Part shown: positions 9,705-19,622 of the stretch, one piece after another | Numbering within the stretch: the stretch's first letter is position 1 | Layout: each line of letters begins with the position of its first letter | Assembly: GCF_001686925.1 (NCBI RefSeq) | Contig: NZ_LVEN01000004.1 | Location: 1-64,000 of the forward strand | DNA from: Flavobacterium piscis | GTDB lineage: Bacteria > Bacteroidota > Bacteroidia > Flavobacteriales > Flavobacteriaceae | Reading direction: 5' to 3' | DNA length: 64,000 nt | Program-made: the position numbers and the translations under genes | The notes under the pieces: generated by a model | Told to the model about the DNA's origin: nothing | The model's input: the letters and a program-made list of their open reading frames with translations, nothing else | Databases searched by the model: none

Positions 9705-11099
9705 TTAATAATGAAAATGTTTACTTTCTTCAATGAAAGGATTTCTTTTTGCTAACAAAGGAGCTTTAGTTAATGCAGTAAACACTACAAAAATAAACAA
9801 ACCTAAGAAGAAAAGTATAGATGCAATTTCAGAAATTCCAATAAACCATTTATCTCCAACTGTACCAGGCATAATCATATTAAAGAAATCTACATAGTGA
9901 CCTAGTAAGATAACAACACCTGCCATTACAATTACCCAGCTAAGACGTTTAAAGTCTGTATTGATTAATATTAATAATGGGAACACAAAGTTCATAACTA
10001 CAGCACCAAAGAATGGCAAATTGTATAATTGAATTCTTGTTACGAAGTATGTTACCTCTTCAGGAATATTAGCATACCAGATTAACATGAATTGAGAGAA
10101 CCATAAATAAGTCCAGAAAACACTAATACCAAACATAAATTTTGCTAAATCGTGAATGTGACTTGTATTTACATATTCTAAATATCCTTTTGACTTTAAA
10201 TATACAGTAACTAATGCGATTGCAGTAATACCACTTACAAAGAAAGATGCGAATACATACCATCCGAACAATGTACTAAACCAGTGTGGATCAATCGACA
10301 TAATCCAGTCCCAAGACATAATAGACTCAGACACAATAAAGAAAACTAAGAAACCAGCAGTTAGCTTAAAGTTCTTTTTGTAGTAAAGATCATCATTAGC
10401 CTCATCCTGAGCTAAACAATTTTTTCTTGAAAAGTAGTTATATAAATTCCATCCAATTAAAAATATAGCTGCTCTAATAAGCCAGAAAGGAAAGTTTAAG
10501 TAACCTGCTTTTCCAGCAATAATTTTATCATAATTTGGACTATTAGGATCTGTAACTCCTTCACCTAACCATACAAATATGTGATTAAAGTGTAATCCGC
10601 AAAGAATTAAAATGATAAAGAAAATAACAGAACCTACAGGCAAATAAGCTGTGATCCCTTGCATAACTCTAAACAAAACCGGAGACCAACCTGCCTGAGC
10701 AACTTGTTGAATAGCATAAAATGCTAAAGTTCCCATAGAAAGCAGCAAGAAGAAAATACAAGCTACGTATAAAGCTGACCAAGGCTTATTTTGCAATTGG
10801 TGCAATACGTGAGTTAAATGTTTTTCGTGCTCATCAGCAGCATTAACTTTTGCATGCTCACCACCTTTGTGCGAATCATGTGAAGCTTCAGCAGCCTCGT
10901 GATGTCCAGCTTCTTGATGTGAAGTTTCTGCTGTTGCTTCATGTGCAGCACCATGAGAACCATGTGCATCTGCAGCTAGAATTTTCTCAACTTCTTGAAT
11001 ATCTTTAGGAGCAGTTAAAAAACCATATCCAATTCCTAATATACCAAGGGCCATTAGGATGATAGAAAAAGTTTTTAATTTACTTGAAAATGTATACAT
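9705..11099 (-). CDS. actF: Alternative complex III subunit ActF
   Basis: Integral membrane subunit of the quinol:cytochrome c/oxidase oxidoreductase. About ten transmembrane helices are visible, and the family relationship is to the NrfD/PsrC-like ActC. After the first helix there is a His/Ala/Glu-rich insertion (about residues 42-95), rich in HGSHGAAHE-like words. I place the start at 11099 (MYTFSSKLKTFSII); an in-frame ATG at 11126, directly after the actE stop, would add nine residues. It sits between actE and ctaC in one transcription unit. Confidence 0.92.
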   Translation of the reverse strand: MYTFSSKLKTFSIILMALGILGIGYGFLTAPKDIQEVEKILAADAHGSHGAAHEATAETSHQEAGHHEAAEASHDSHKGGEHAKVNAADEHEKHLTHVLHQLQNKPWSALYVACIFFLLLSMGTLAFYAIQQVAQAGWSPVLFRVMQGITAYLPVGSVIFFIILILCGLHFNHIFVWLGEGVTDPNSPNYDKIIAGKAGYLNFPFWLIRAAIFLIGWNLYNYFSRKNCLAQDEANDDLYYKKNFKLTAGFLVFFIVSESIMSWDWIMSIDPHWFSTLFGWYVFASFFVSGITAIALVTVYLKSKGYLEYVNTSHIHDLAKFMFGISVFWTYLWFSQFMLIWYANIPEEVTYFVTRIQLYNLPFFGAVVMNFVFPLLILINTDFKRLSWVIVMAGVVILLGHYVDFFNMIMPGTVGDKWFIGISEIASILFFLGLFIFVVFTALTKAPLLAKRNPFIEESKHFHY

Positions 11100-11126
11100 A
11101 TCTATTACGATCAGTTTGTTCAACAA

Positions 11127-11672
11127 TTATAATTGGCTTTTTAGTTTTAGAACATAGTCAGCAACTAACCAACGTTCGTGGGCACTTAATTGATTTGCAT
11201 GTGAACCCATTGCATTTAAACCATAAGTTTCAACGTGAAAGATACTTCCTTCAGTGATTTCTCTGTCTTTATAGCTAGGTACTCCAAGAAATTTTTCTCT
11301 TTCAACCAATTTACCTTTACCGTTTCCAGTTGCACCATGACAACTGATACAGTAAATTTCGAAAAGTTCTTTTCCCTTTCCGGAATTTCTTTCGATAGAA
11401 TCCAAAGGTGATTTTAAATTAGCTTTAGCCAATTCATAACCAGCAGTTGAATTTTCATATTCATAAGGCTCAAAACCTCTATTGATACTTCCCTCTGCAG
11501 GAAGTTGTCCTTCTTTTCCTCCTTTAAATATCTTTGCCTCTGAATATGGCTCATATGCCAAAGACTCATACATATTAGGGAAATACTGATAGTTTGGTGC
11601 CGAAGTATTGTGGCATGATGAAACTAAAATAGTTATACCAACTAAAAGTGTTATTTTATATATCCTTTTCAT
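11127..11672 (-). CDS. actE: Alternative complex III subunit ActE, monoheme cytochrome c lipoprotein
   Basis: Periplasmic monoheme cytochrome c of 181 residues. A lipoprotein signal ends in LVSSC (Cys about 20), so it is probably membrane-tethered. One heme-binding CISCH motif is near residue 108 in a class I cytochrome c fold, and a distal Met is available in the GLNAMGSH segment. It passes electrons from the ActA/ActB core towards the terminal oxidase. The gene is packed 8 bp after actD. Confidence 0.93.
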   Translation of the reverse strand: MKRIYKITLLVGITILVSSCHNTSAPNYQYFPNMYESLAYEPYSEAKIFKGGKEGQLPAEGSINRGFEPYEYENSTAGYELAKANLKSPLDSIERNSGKGKELFEIYCISCHGATGNGKGKLVEREKFLGVPSYKDREITEGSIFHVETYGLNAMGSHANQLSAHERWLVADYVLKLKSQL

Positions 11673-11680
11673 AGCTACAA

Positions 11681-12205
11681 TTAATTCTTTTCAATTACTT
11701 TAACTTCAACAGCTCCTGTACCTTCGAAAAAAGAAACTAGTTCTGCTTCGTTATCATTTACGGCAATTTCCATTAAAAAATGGTCATCTGTTGTTCTTAC
11801 ATCAGGATTCTCAGCTTGTTTGAATGGCCACAATCTACTTCTCATATAAAAAGTAATAACCATTAAGTGGGCAGCAAAAAATACTGTCATTTCAAACATA
11901 ATTGGCACAAATGCAGGCATATTCTGAATGAAACTAAAACTTGGTTTTCCACCAATATCTTGTGGCCAGTCATGAATCATGATATAACTCATCATGGTTG
12001 TTGCAACAGAAATACCAACACATCCATATAAAAATGCACAAATTGCTAATCTTGTTGGTGCTAAACCCATTGCTTTATCCAATCCGTGAACTGGGAATGG
12101 AGTAAAAACCTCTTCAATATGATGATGAGCAGCTCTGGTTTTCTTTACTGCATCCATCAAAATATCATCGTCATTATAAATGGCGTATATTACTTTATTA
12201 CTCAT
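11681..12205 (-). CDS. actD: Alternative complex III subunit ActD (DUF3341)
   Basis: Small membrane subunit of 174 residues with two transmembrane helices (about 52-75 and 95-117) and the DUF3341 layout. In solved ACIII structures ActD sits beside the membrane subunits with its N-terminal domain on the cytoplasmic side. The gene overlaps actC by 8 bp, which indicates tight coupling. Confidence 0.92.
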   Translation of the reverse strand: MSNKVIYAIYNDDDILMDAVKKTRAAHHHIEEVFTPFPVHGLDKAMGLAPTRLAICAFLYGCVGISVATTMMSYIMIHDWPQDIGGKPSFSFIQNMPAFVPIMFEMTVFFAAHLMVITFYMRSRLWPFKQAENPDVRTTDDHFLMEIAVNDNEAELVSFFEGTGAVEVKVIEKN

Positions 12206-13598
12206 GATGTGTATCTTTATTTGCTCTTTCTCTAATGTAATTATCTCCTGTTCCTTTCAAAATTGTTTTTACCTCTGCCTGAGCAATTACAGGGAATGTT
12301 CTAGAGTATAATAAAAACAATACGAAGAAGAAACCTATCGTTCCGATGAAAATTCCAATATCAACAAATGTTGGTGAGAACATTGTCCAAGAAGATGGAA
12401 GGTAATCTCTATGTAAAGAAGTAACAATAATTACGAATCTTTCAAACCACATTCCGATGTTTACAACAATCGAAATAATAAATGAAAACATGATACTTGT
12501 TCTTAATTTCTTGAACCACATAAACTGTGGAGAGAAAACGTTACAAGTCATCATTGACCAATATGCCCACCAGTAAGGTCCGGTAGCTCTGTTCAAGAAC
12601 GCATATTGCTCATATTCTACTCCTGAATACCAAGCTACGAATAACTCAGTGATATACGCTACCCCAACGATAGAACCTGTAATCATGATTACAATATTCA
12701 TTAATTCGATATGTTGTAATGTAATATAAGCTTCAAGGTTAGACACTTTTCTCATAACGATCAACAAGGTGTTCACCATTGCAAATCCAGAGAATACCGC
12801 TCCGGCAACGAAGTAAGGAGGGAAAATTGTTGTATGCCATCCTGGAATTACAGAAGTAGCAAAGTCCATCGATACAATCGTGTGTACAGAAAGCACAAGA
12901 GGAGTAGCCAAACCAGCTAATACCAAAGATACTTCTTCAAAACGCTGCCAATCTTTAGCTCTACCACTCCATCCAAAACTTAGGATAGAATATACTCTTT
13001 TATTAAAAGGTGTTATTGCTCTATCACGTAGCATTGCAAAGTCAGGTAATAAACCAGTCCACCAGAAAACCAATGATACTGAAAGATACGTTGAGATTGC
13101 GAAAACGTCCCAAAGCAATGGTGAGTTAAAGTTTACCCATAATGATCCAAATTGATTTGGTATAGGTAAAACCCAGTATGCTAACCATGGACGTCCCATG
13201 TGAATAATTGGAAATAAACCTGCCTGAACTACCGAGAAGATAGTCATAGCTTCTGCAGAACGGTTAATCGCCATTCTCCAACGTTGACGGAAAAGTAATA
13301 ATACCGCAGAAATTAATGTTCCGGCGTGACCAATACCAACCCACCAAACGAAGTTCGTGATATCCCAGGCCCAACCAACTGTTTTATTTAATCCCCATGT
13401 TCCAATACCGGTAGATACGGTGTAAATTATACAACCTAACCCCCAAAGGAAGGCTATTAATGCGATTGAAAATACAATCCACCAATGTTTGTTTGCCGGA
13501 CCTTCAACAGGTGCAGCTACATCTACAGTTACATCGTGATAAGATTTATCACCTATAACTAAAGGTTTTCTAATGGGTGCTTCGTAGTGAGACGACAT
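12198..13598 (-). CDS. actC: Alternative complex III subunit ActC (NrfD-like quinol-binding subunit)
   Basis: Integral membrane protein of 466 residues with about ten helices, of the NrfD/PsrC family. In characterised ACIII it forms the quinol oxidation site next to the ActB iron-sulfur domain. It lies 34 bp after actB and overlaps actD. Confidence 0.95.
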   Translation of the reverse strand: MSSHYEAPIRKPLVIGDKSYHDVTVDVAAPVEGPANKHWWIVFSIALIAFLWGLGCIIYTVSTGIGTWGLNKTVGWAWDITNFVWWVGIGHAGTLISAVLLLFRQRWRMAINRSAEAMTIFSVVQAGLFPIIHMGRPWLAYWVLPIPNQFGSLWVNFNSPLLWDVFAISTYLSVSLVFWWTGLLPDFAMLRDRAITPFNKRVYSILSFGWSGRAKDWQRFEEVSLVLAGLATPLVLSVHTIVSMDFATSVIPGWHTTIFPPYFVAGAVFSGFAMVNTLLIVMRKVSNLEAYITLQHIELMNIVIMITGSIVGVAYITELFVAWYSGVEYEQYAFLNRATGPYWWAYWSMMTCNVFSPQFMWFKKLRTSIMFSFIISIVVNIGMWFERFVIIVTSLHRDYLPSSWTMFSPTFVDIGIFIGTIGFFFVLFLLYSRTFPVIAQAEVKTILKGTGDNYIRERANKDTHHE

Positions 13599-13632
13599 AA
13601 TCCTTTATATGTTTCTTAATTAATAATTTATT

Positions 13633-16600
13633 CTAAGTATTTCTAACTTTAACATGGTAAACCACATTAGGTTTTGTTCCAACATGCTCTAATAAGTGGT
13701 ATGATCTATCATCAGCAGCTAATTTAGCCACTTTACTTTCAGCATCATTAACATCACCAAATATCATTGCTCCAGAAGAACAAGCATTTGAACATGCTGT
13801 CTGGAATTCACCATCAGCAACCGGACGACCTTCATTTTTAGCTTTTAGCTTAGTCGCCTGTGTCATTTGAATACACATAGAACATTTTTCCATAACTCCA
13901 CGAGAACGAACGTTTACATCTGGATTTAATACCATACGTCCTAAATCATCATTCATGTGGTAATCGAATTCACTGTTTTTGTTGTACAAGAACCAGTTGA
14001 AACGACGTACTTTATACGGACAGTTGTTTGCACAATAACGAGTACCAACACATCTGTTGTATGCCATATGATTTTGACCTTCACGACCGTGAGATGTTGC
14101 AGCAACCGGACAAACTGTTTCACACGGTGCGTGGTTACAGTGTTGACACATTACTGGCTGGAAAGATACTTGTGGATTATCTCCAGGTTTTTCCATTTCA
14201 TTAAATGTAGATAATGAACTAGACAAACCAGCGATATTCTCTTTTCTTTCGTTATCACCTTCAAAAGTACTTTCAGAAGAATAATATCTGTCAATACGCA
14301 ACCAGTGCATATCGCGGCTTCTTCTTACTTCTGCTTTACCTACAACTGGCACGTTGTTTTCAGCGTGACAAGCAATAACACATGCTCCACAACCTGTACA
14401 AGCGTTTAAGTCAATAGAAAGGTTAAAGTGATGTCCCGTAGAACGATCAAATGATTCCCATAAATCGACAGTTGTAGCTTTTACTTCTTCGTGATCCAAA
14501 GATACCATTGGTTGTTCGTTCCAACGTTCCGGATCCTCAGAATTAAAGGTTTTAAGAGACGTTTCTTTAATAATATCTCCTCTTCCCATTAATGTTTTCT
14601 GTCCCTGAACACAAGCGAACTCATGAACTCCATTTGCTTTCGCAATAGTAACAGATTGAACACTTTTGAAATTTTTATATAAAGCGTAAGCATTTAAACC
14701 TACCTGCATTTCATCTTTTAAAGCCGCTTTACGACCATAACCTAAAGCTAAACCAACTGTTCCAACTGCTTGTCCTGGCTGAACAATAACCGGTACGTTT
14801 TCTAATTTTAAACCATCAGCAGTAGTAATTGTAGCATAACTTCCGTTTAAACCTCCGTTAGCAACAATTTCATTTGTTAAGTTGTACTTCTTAGCATCAG
14901 CGTTAGAAACAGTTACGTAATTATCCCAAGAAACTCTTGTGATTGGATCAGGAAACTCTTGCAACCAAGGGTTGTTAGCTTGTTGTCCATCACCCATACC
15001 TGTTTTAGTATATAATACCAACTCGAACTCTCCAGCAGATTTTGAATTTGCAACGCCACTTGCAGCAGCAGCATAATCAATAGATCCGGCAGATAAAGCC
15101 GATGAACCAATTACAAAAACACCATCATGTAAAACTTTATTCCAAGAAGAACCTGCAATTACTGAAGCCGAATTAGCTTTAATATAATCATAGAAGTTTC
15201 CAGGAGTTCCGTTTAATGATAATAAAACGTCTTGAAATTGTTTTGTATTAAATATAGGACGAATAGTTGGCTGAGTCAAACTATAAGTTCCCTTTGTAAT
15301 TACAACATCTCCCCATGCCTCTAAATAATGAGGAACCGGAGCAGCAATTGTTGTTATAGATGCAGTCTCATCTTCTTTTAAAGAAAAAGCAACTGACGTT
15401 TTTACTTTTTTCAATCCAGATACAAAAGAAGCTGAATCAGCTAATGTATAAACCGGATTAATTCCGCTCATTATTAAAGTATGAACACTTCCAGCATTCA
15501 TATCTTTTACCAATTGAGATACAACCGCATTAGATCCTTTTCTAATTTGTCTTGTACCTACAGTAGTAAAAGCTTCACTAGCTAACACCTGATTGATAGC
15601 TAAAACTAATAATTGAGCATTTTTATCTTCAATCCCAGAAACTAAAACTCCTTTAGAACCAGCAAGTTTTAATTGCTGAGCAGCTTTAGTTGCTTCATCT
15701 TTAAATTTAGCATCTAAAGAAACAGCAACAGAAGAACCTGTGATAATGTTATAAATTTGAACTAAAGCTTGTTTTTGATTTGCAGTACTCATAGGAATAC
15801 GCTTATCAGCAGCAGCTCCAGACAATGTCATGTTTGATTCGAACTGAAAGTGACGAGACATTTTTTTAGATCCGGTAGGTCCTGCCGGAATTCTACCTTG
15901 TGCATATCCTGCATCATAACCTCCACCTTGCCAATCTCCTAAGAAATCAGCACCAACAGAAACAATTAAAGAAGCTTTTGAAAAATCATAATCAACAAGA
16001 GCTCTTTCACCGTAAACTGTTTCAAATGCATCTAATGCGTCAGATGAAGAAACTGCATCATAAACAACATGTTTTGCATTAGGGTTTTTAGCGATAAATT
16101 CACCGATTAATTTTTCAGTAGATGGACTCGCTAAAGTATTTGTCAACAATACCACTTGCCCGCCTTTTGCTTTTGCTTCAGCAAGACTTGATTTTATTCT
16201 CAAATCAACAGCAGACCAGCTACCATTTTTTCCGTCCAATTTAGGCTCCTTCAAACGCATACTGTCATATAATGACAGGATAGACGCATGAATTCTAGCA
16301 TTGGCTGAAAACTTAGATCCAGAAATAGTATTGTTATCAATTTTAATTGGACGACCCTCACGAGTTTTTACTAATAAGTTAGCAAAATCAAAACCATCAA
16401 AAACAGTTGTTGCATAATAATCAGCAACTCCAGGAATGATTTGTTCTGGTTGTAACACATAAGGTATAGACTTGTGAACAGGACCTTCGCAGGCTGCAAG
16501 CGTAACCGCTGCAGTACTAAATCCTACGTACTTTAAAAAGTCACGACGTGAAGTTCCAGATTGAGCTAAAGCATCTGCATTTCCTAAGAATTCTTCAGTA

Positions 16601-16698
16601 GGAATTTCTTCAACAAATTCGTTATTTCTAAGCGCCTCAACAATAGAACTATTCTCTAGTTCTTCAACACTTTTCCAGTATTTTTTGTTTGATGACAT
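13633..16698 (-). CDS. actB: Alternative complex III subunit ActB, iron-sulfur/molybdopterin-like fusion
   Basis: Periplasmic 1021-residue subunit. The N-terminal region has a twin-arginine motif SRRDFLK followed by a hydrophobic stretch ending in LAAC, which fits Tat export and lipid attachment. Residues about 75-720 resemble a molybdopterin oxidoreductase fold, which in ACIII lacks the cofactor. The C-terminal third is ferredoxin-like with four Cys clusters, beginning CTGCGACVIACH, CQHCNHAPCETVCP, CVGTRYCANNCP and CSMCIQM. It carries electrons from quinol in ActC to the ActA hemes. It is flanked by actA and actC at 32 and 34 bp. Confidence 0.96.
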   Translation of the reverse strand: MSSNKKYWKSVEELENSSIVEALRNNEFVEEIPTEEFLGNADALAQSGTSRRDFLKYVGFSTAAVTLAACEGPVHKSIPYVLQPEQIIPGVADYYATTVFDGFDFANLLVKTREGRPIKIDNNTISGSKFSANARIHASILSLYDSMRLKEPKLDGKNGSWSAVDLRIKSSLAEAKAKGGQVVLLTNTLASPSTEKLIGEFIAKNPNAKHVVYDAVSSSDALDAFETVYGERALVDYDFSKASLIVSVGADFLGDWQGGGYDAGYAQGRIPAGPTGSKKMSRHFQFESNMTLSGAAADKRIPMSTANQKQALVQIYNIITGSSVAVSLDAKFKDEATKAAQQLKLAGSKGVLVSGIEDKNAQLLVLAINQVLASEAFTTVGTRQIRKGSNAVVSQLVKDMNAGSVHTLIMSGINPVYTLADSASFVSGLKKVKTSVAFSLKEDETASITTIAAPVPHYLEAWGDVVITKGTYSLTQPTIRPIFNTKQFQDVLLSLNGTPGNFYDYIKANSASVIAGSSWNKVLHDGVFVIGSSALSAGSIDYAAAASGVANSKSAGEFELVLYTKTGMGDGQQANNPWLQEFPDPITRVSWDNYVTVSNADAKKYNLTNEIVANGGLNGSYATITTADGLKLENVPVIVQPGQAVGTVGLALGYGRKAALKDEMQVGLNAYALYKNFKSVQSVTIAKANGVHEFACVQGQKTLMGRGDIIKETSLKTFNSEDPERWNEQPMVSLDHEEVKATTVDLWESFDRSTGHHFNLSIDLNACTGCGACVIACHAENNVPVVGKAEVRRSRDMHWLRIDRYYSSESTFEGDNERKENIAGLSSSLSTFNEMEKPGDNPQVSFQPVMCQHCNHAPCETVCPVAATSHGREGQNHMAYNRCVGTRYCANNCPYKVRRFNWFLYNKNSEFDYHMNDDLGRMVLNPDVNVRSRGVMEKCSMCIQMTQATKLKAKNEGRPVADGEFQTACSNACSSGAMIFGDVNDAESKVAKLAADDRSYHLLEHVGTKPNVVYHVKVRNT

Positions 16699-16730
16699 TG
16701 TATATAAATATTAAAATCTTAATAATTCGA

Positions 16731-18059
16731 TTAATAGTGGCATTTACCGCATTCTAAACCTCCCATTTGCGCTGCAGTCAATTTTTCTACACCGTATTTT
16801 TTAGAAAGTTCAGCATGAATTTTATCATAGTAAGCATTACCTTCCATCTTAACATCAGTTTTTCTATGGCAATCAATACACCATCCCATTGTTAATTTAG
16901 AATATTGCTTCATGATCTCAAATTCCTGCACTGGACCGTGACAAGTTTGACATTCAACTCCTGCAACATTAACGTGTTGAGAGTGGTTGAAGTAAACAAA
17001 ATCAGGAAGATTATGAATACGAACCCATTTTACAGGCTGCGTTTTTCCCGTATACTCCTGCTTAGCTTTATCCCAGCCAACAGCATCATATAATTTTTGG
17101 ATTTGAGCATCGTAAAATGCTTTGCTGTACTCAGGAGTAGCAGTAGTTTCAGCAACTTCAGAAATATTTTTATGACAGTTCATACAAACATTCAAAGATG
17201 GAATACCAGCTGTTTTACTTACACGAGCAGCAGAGTGACAATATTTACAATTGATTTCGTTATCACCAGCGTGAATTTTATGAGAATAGTGAATTGGCTG
17301 AATTGGTTCATAATTTTGATCAACACCTACTTGCATTAAGTATGCATAAACAAAATAACCACTTGCCAACAACAAGAATATAGAAGTAACTAAAACCAGG
17401 AATTGGTTTTTAGCGAAAGCTTTCCAGATTGGAGTTCTCGCTTCTTTGGGAGCAACTACAATACCATTATTACTTGCTACTTTAGTCAATACTTTGTTCA
17501 CCATGAACAACATAACCACTAAGATAGCCATTACAAGAGCAAGAGCTCCTAAGATAATGTTATTTGAAATTCCACCGCCTTCAACTTTTTCCCCAGGAGG
17601 AACAGTTCCAGGAGCACCAGCCGCAGGCTCAGCTTTTACTTCAGAAGTATAAGCAATAATGTTGTCAATATCACCTGTTGATAATTGAGGAAAAGAAGTC
17701 ATTACTGACTTGTTGTGCTCTTCAAATAATTTAACTGCAACAGGATCCCCTGATTTAATCATTTCAGAGCTGTTATGCACCCACTTGTAAATCCATGCCA
17801 TATCGTGTTTGGCAGCAACCCCTCTTAGGGCCGGACCTGTTGACTTAGCATCTAATTTGTGACATGCAGCGCAATTTGCATTAAAAAGTTCTTTCCCTTT
17901 TACTGGATCACCACCTCCAGCAGCAGCCGGAGCAGCAGCTTCAGGCGCCGCCGGAGCAGCAGCTTCTTGAGCAAATGAAGTTAGGGAGAAAATTAACGTT
18001 AGCGATAAGCTAAGTAATAATTTTCTTGAGATCGAATTATGGTTACCCACCTTTTTCAT
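16731..18059 (-). CDS. actA: Alternative complex III subunit ActA, hexaheme cytochrome c
   Basis: First gene of the respiratory operon, 442 residues. A signal peptide is followed by an Ala/Pro-rich linker and a monoheme class I domain (CAACH near residue 60). A transmembrane helix (about 165-190) and a second one near 220-240 follow, then the five-heme cytochrome domain with CKYCH, CMNCH, CQTCH, CIDCH and CGKCH. That makes six CXXCH motifs, one more than the plain pentaheme ActA, because a monoheme domain is fused at the front. It accepts electrons from ActB in the periplasm. Confidence 0.94.
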   Translation of the reverse strand: MKKVGNHNSISRKLLLSLSLTLIFSLTSFAQEAAAPAAPEAAAPAAAGGGDPVKGKELFNANCAACHKLDAKSTGPALRGVAAKHDMAWIYKWVHNSSEMIKSGDPVAVKLFEEHNKSVMTSFPQLSTGDIDNIIAYTSEVKAEPAAGAPGTVPPGEKVEGGGISNNIILGALALVMAILVVMLFMVNKVLTKVASNNGIVVAPKEARTPIWKAFAKNQFLVLVTSIFLLLASGYFVYAYLMQVGVDQNYEPIQPIHYSHKIHAGDNEINCKYCHSAARVSKTAGIPSLNVCMNCHKNISEVAETTATPEYSKAFYDAQIQKLYDAVGWDKAKQEYTGKTQPVKWVRIHNLPDFVYFNHSQHVNVAGVECQTCHGPVQEFEIMKQYSKLTMGWCIDCHRKTDVKMEGNAYYDKIHAELSKKYGVEKLTAAQMGGLECGKCHY

Positions 18060-18146
18060 ATAGTATAATAATTATCTACTAATTTTTGGTATGATTTTTT
18101 CTATATCAAATCAACGAAAAACTAATACCTTCTTTTAAAACTTGCA

Positions 18147-18176
18147 CAAAAATACGACTTATGAACTATTCTCAAA
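18147..18176 (-). promoter_or_regulatory. Promoter of the act-cta operon
   Basis: On the minus strand TTTG (18176-18173), an 18-bp spacer and TATTTTTG (18154-18147) match the Bacteroidota housekeeping promoter. The implied transcript starts near 18140, giving an actA leader of about 80 nt. Confidence 0.7.
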
Positions 18177-18278
18177 ACCTTAAAATACTCTTAAATATCA
18201 ATTTATATCAATTCTAAATAATATTAAAATTTTATATACAAACTTTAAATAGTAATTTCGCGTAAAAACCATCACATT

Positions 18279-18668
18279 ATGAGAATTTTAACCCCTTCAA
18301 AAAGAGTTTTCTTAACATTAACAATGATCACTTTAGCATATAATATTCATGCTCAAGACCAAAATTTAATAGTAAATCAAGATCCCAAATTTGAGCAATT
18401 GTTGAGTGAAAAACGAAAAATTAACACGTCAATAAATACAAACGATACTTACAAAATTCAAATCTTTAGCGGTAAAAGCGAAGAAGCAAAGAAAACGTTA
18501 TCGGATTTTAAAAGAGAATTTAGTGCTATTGACGGAACAATAATTTTCAATACACCAAACTACAAAGTAATGGTAGGAAATTTCAAAACAAGAATAGAGG
18601 CCGAACGTAATTTAGCCGACATTAAAAAGAGATTCAAAAGTGTCTTTTTAATCAAACCGGGCAAGTAA
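18279..18668 (+). CDS. Exported SPOR-domain protein
   Basis: 129 residues with a signal peptide cleaved near HAQ (about residue 26). The C-terminal 70 residues form a SPOR domain: YKIQIFSG, a helix with EEAKKTL, YKVMVGNF, EAERNLADIKK and a final strand VFLIKP. SPOR domains bind denuded glycan strands of peptidoglycan. With only a short linker and no catalytic domain, it is probably a small periplasmic cell-wall-associated protein. It is transcribed divergently from the act operon and followed by its own terminator. Confidence 0.85.
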   Translation: MRILTPSKRVFLTLTMITLAYNIHAQDQNLIVNQDPKFEQLLSEKRKINTSINTNDTYKIQIFSGKSEEAKKTLSDFKREFSAIDGTIIFNTPNYKVMVGNFKTRIEAERNLADIKKRFKSVFLIKPGK

Positions 18669-18685
18669 AAGCAATTATCAAACAT

Positions 18686-18716
18686 AAAAAAAGCGAGATT
18701 CTATCTCGCTTTTTTT
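18686..18716 (+). terminator. Terminator of the SPOR gene
   Basis: Stem AGCGAGA / TCTCGCT followed by a run of seven T, 18 bp after the stop codon; A-rich upstream side suggests it can act in both directions. Confidence 0.85.
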
Positions 18717-18913
18717 ATTTATTCTATACAAAGTCTTTAATTTCAAAAGAACAAAAAGCTCAAGCCTTTATCCTTGCTAACTCAAACAATACACCCAACA
18801 TTAATTTCTCGACAATATCCCCACAGGAGTCAAAAACACCCCTTTAAAACTTAATACAATATTTAAGACACAGATATGAAATTTAAAAAAAGTACAAATC
18901 AATTAACAGCAAC

Positions 18914-18944
18914 AAAAAAAGCTCCAATTTTCATTGAAGCTTTA
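18914..18944 (-). terminator. Terminator of the DUF4920 gene
   Basis: On the minus strand, stem AAGCTTCAAT / ATTGGAGCTT (one G-T pair) followed by seven T, 12 bp beyond the stop codon. Confidence 0.8.
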
Positions 18945-18955
18945 CTATATAAGGG

Positions 18956-19465
18956 CTAATTCACTACCTTTATTCCATTTGCCAGAAACCTTATTTCTTC
19001 TTTTGGTACCGTAATAGCATCTATCTCTGATTGCGATTTTTTAGCATCTTTAGCATAGTGTTTAAGTTCCTTTACAGATGTTATTTCTTTTTCAGCATTC
19101 CCTTCTAAAACAACATTTTTTCCTTTCAATGCTGTAGGAACAAAAAAAGCATAATCTTTCATTTTTACAAAAAACGAAGAACCATCATCTGTTTTAAGAG
19201 TCACCCAACATCCTTTTTTCGGACAAACATCAGTAACGACTCCTTTTACAGTAACATTATCTGCCTTTTTATCTCGTTTTAGTTTACTTTCTAATTCATT
19301 AATCGAAATTGCTTTACCTTCAGATATTTTAGACACATCAGCACCATAATAATCCCCAACTAAAGCATTACCCGATGGTGGTCCTTTTTTCTCTACAGCT
19401 TCCTGAGAGAAAGACTGACTCGAAATACTTATAAAAATAACAACAGCGTATATTAATCGTTTCAT
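18956..19465 (-). CDS. Exported DUF4920 protein
   Basis: 169 residues with a signal peptide (cleavage near SFSQ, about residue 20). The rest matches the DUF4920 family, with its conserved VCPKKGCW stretch at about 80-87 and a compact beta-rich pattern like an OB-fold. The two close cysteines could bind a metal or form a disulfide. Function is unknown; it is expected in the periplasm or at the cell surface. It forms a single-gene unit between two terminators. Two TATTTTTG-like sequences lie just upstream (19468-19475 and 19483-19490) without clear -33 partners. Confidence 0.8.
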   Translation of the reverse strand: MKRLIYAVVIFISISSQSFSQEAVEKKGPPSGNALVGDYYGADVSKISEGKAISINELESKLKRDKKADNVTVKGVVTDVCPKKGCWVTLKTDDGSSFFVKMKDYAFFVPTALKGKNVVLEGNAEKEITSVKELKHYAKDAKKSQSEIDAITVPKEEIRFLANGIKVVN

Positions 19466-19572
19466 ACAAAAATAGTTTTCCCAAAAATAATATTAAAATT
19501 TGAAACATTTTAAATATCTTATTCTTAAATATAAATTAGCTACGCAAGCCTTTTCACAGACAAATATAACCA

Positions 19573-19604
19573 CAAAAAAAGTCCCAATTTTCATTGGGAC
19601 TTTA
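19573..19604 (-). terminator. Terminator of the rimP-nusA-infB operon
   Basis: Perfect 8-bp stem GTCCCAAT / ATTGGGAC followed by seven T on the minus strand, about 20 bp after the infB stop. Confidence 0.88.
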
Positions 19605-19622
19605 AAATATATTTATTGAATA

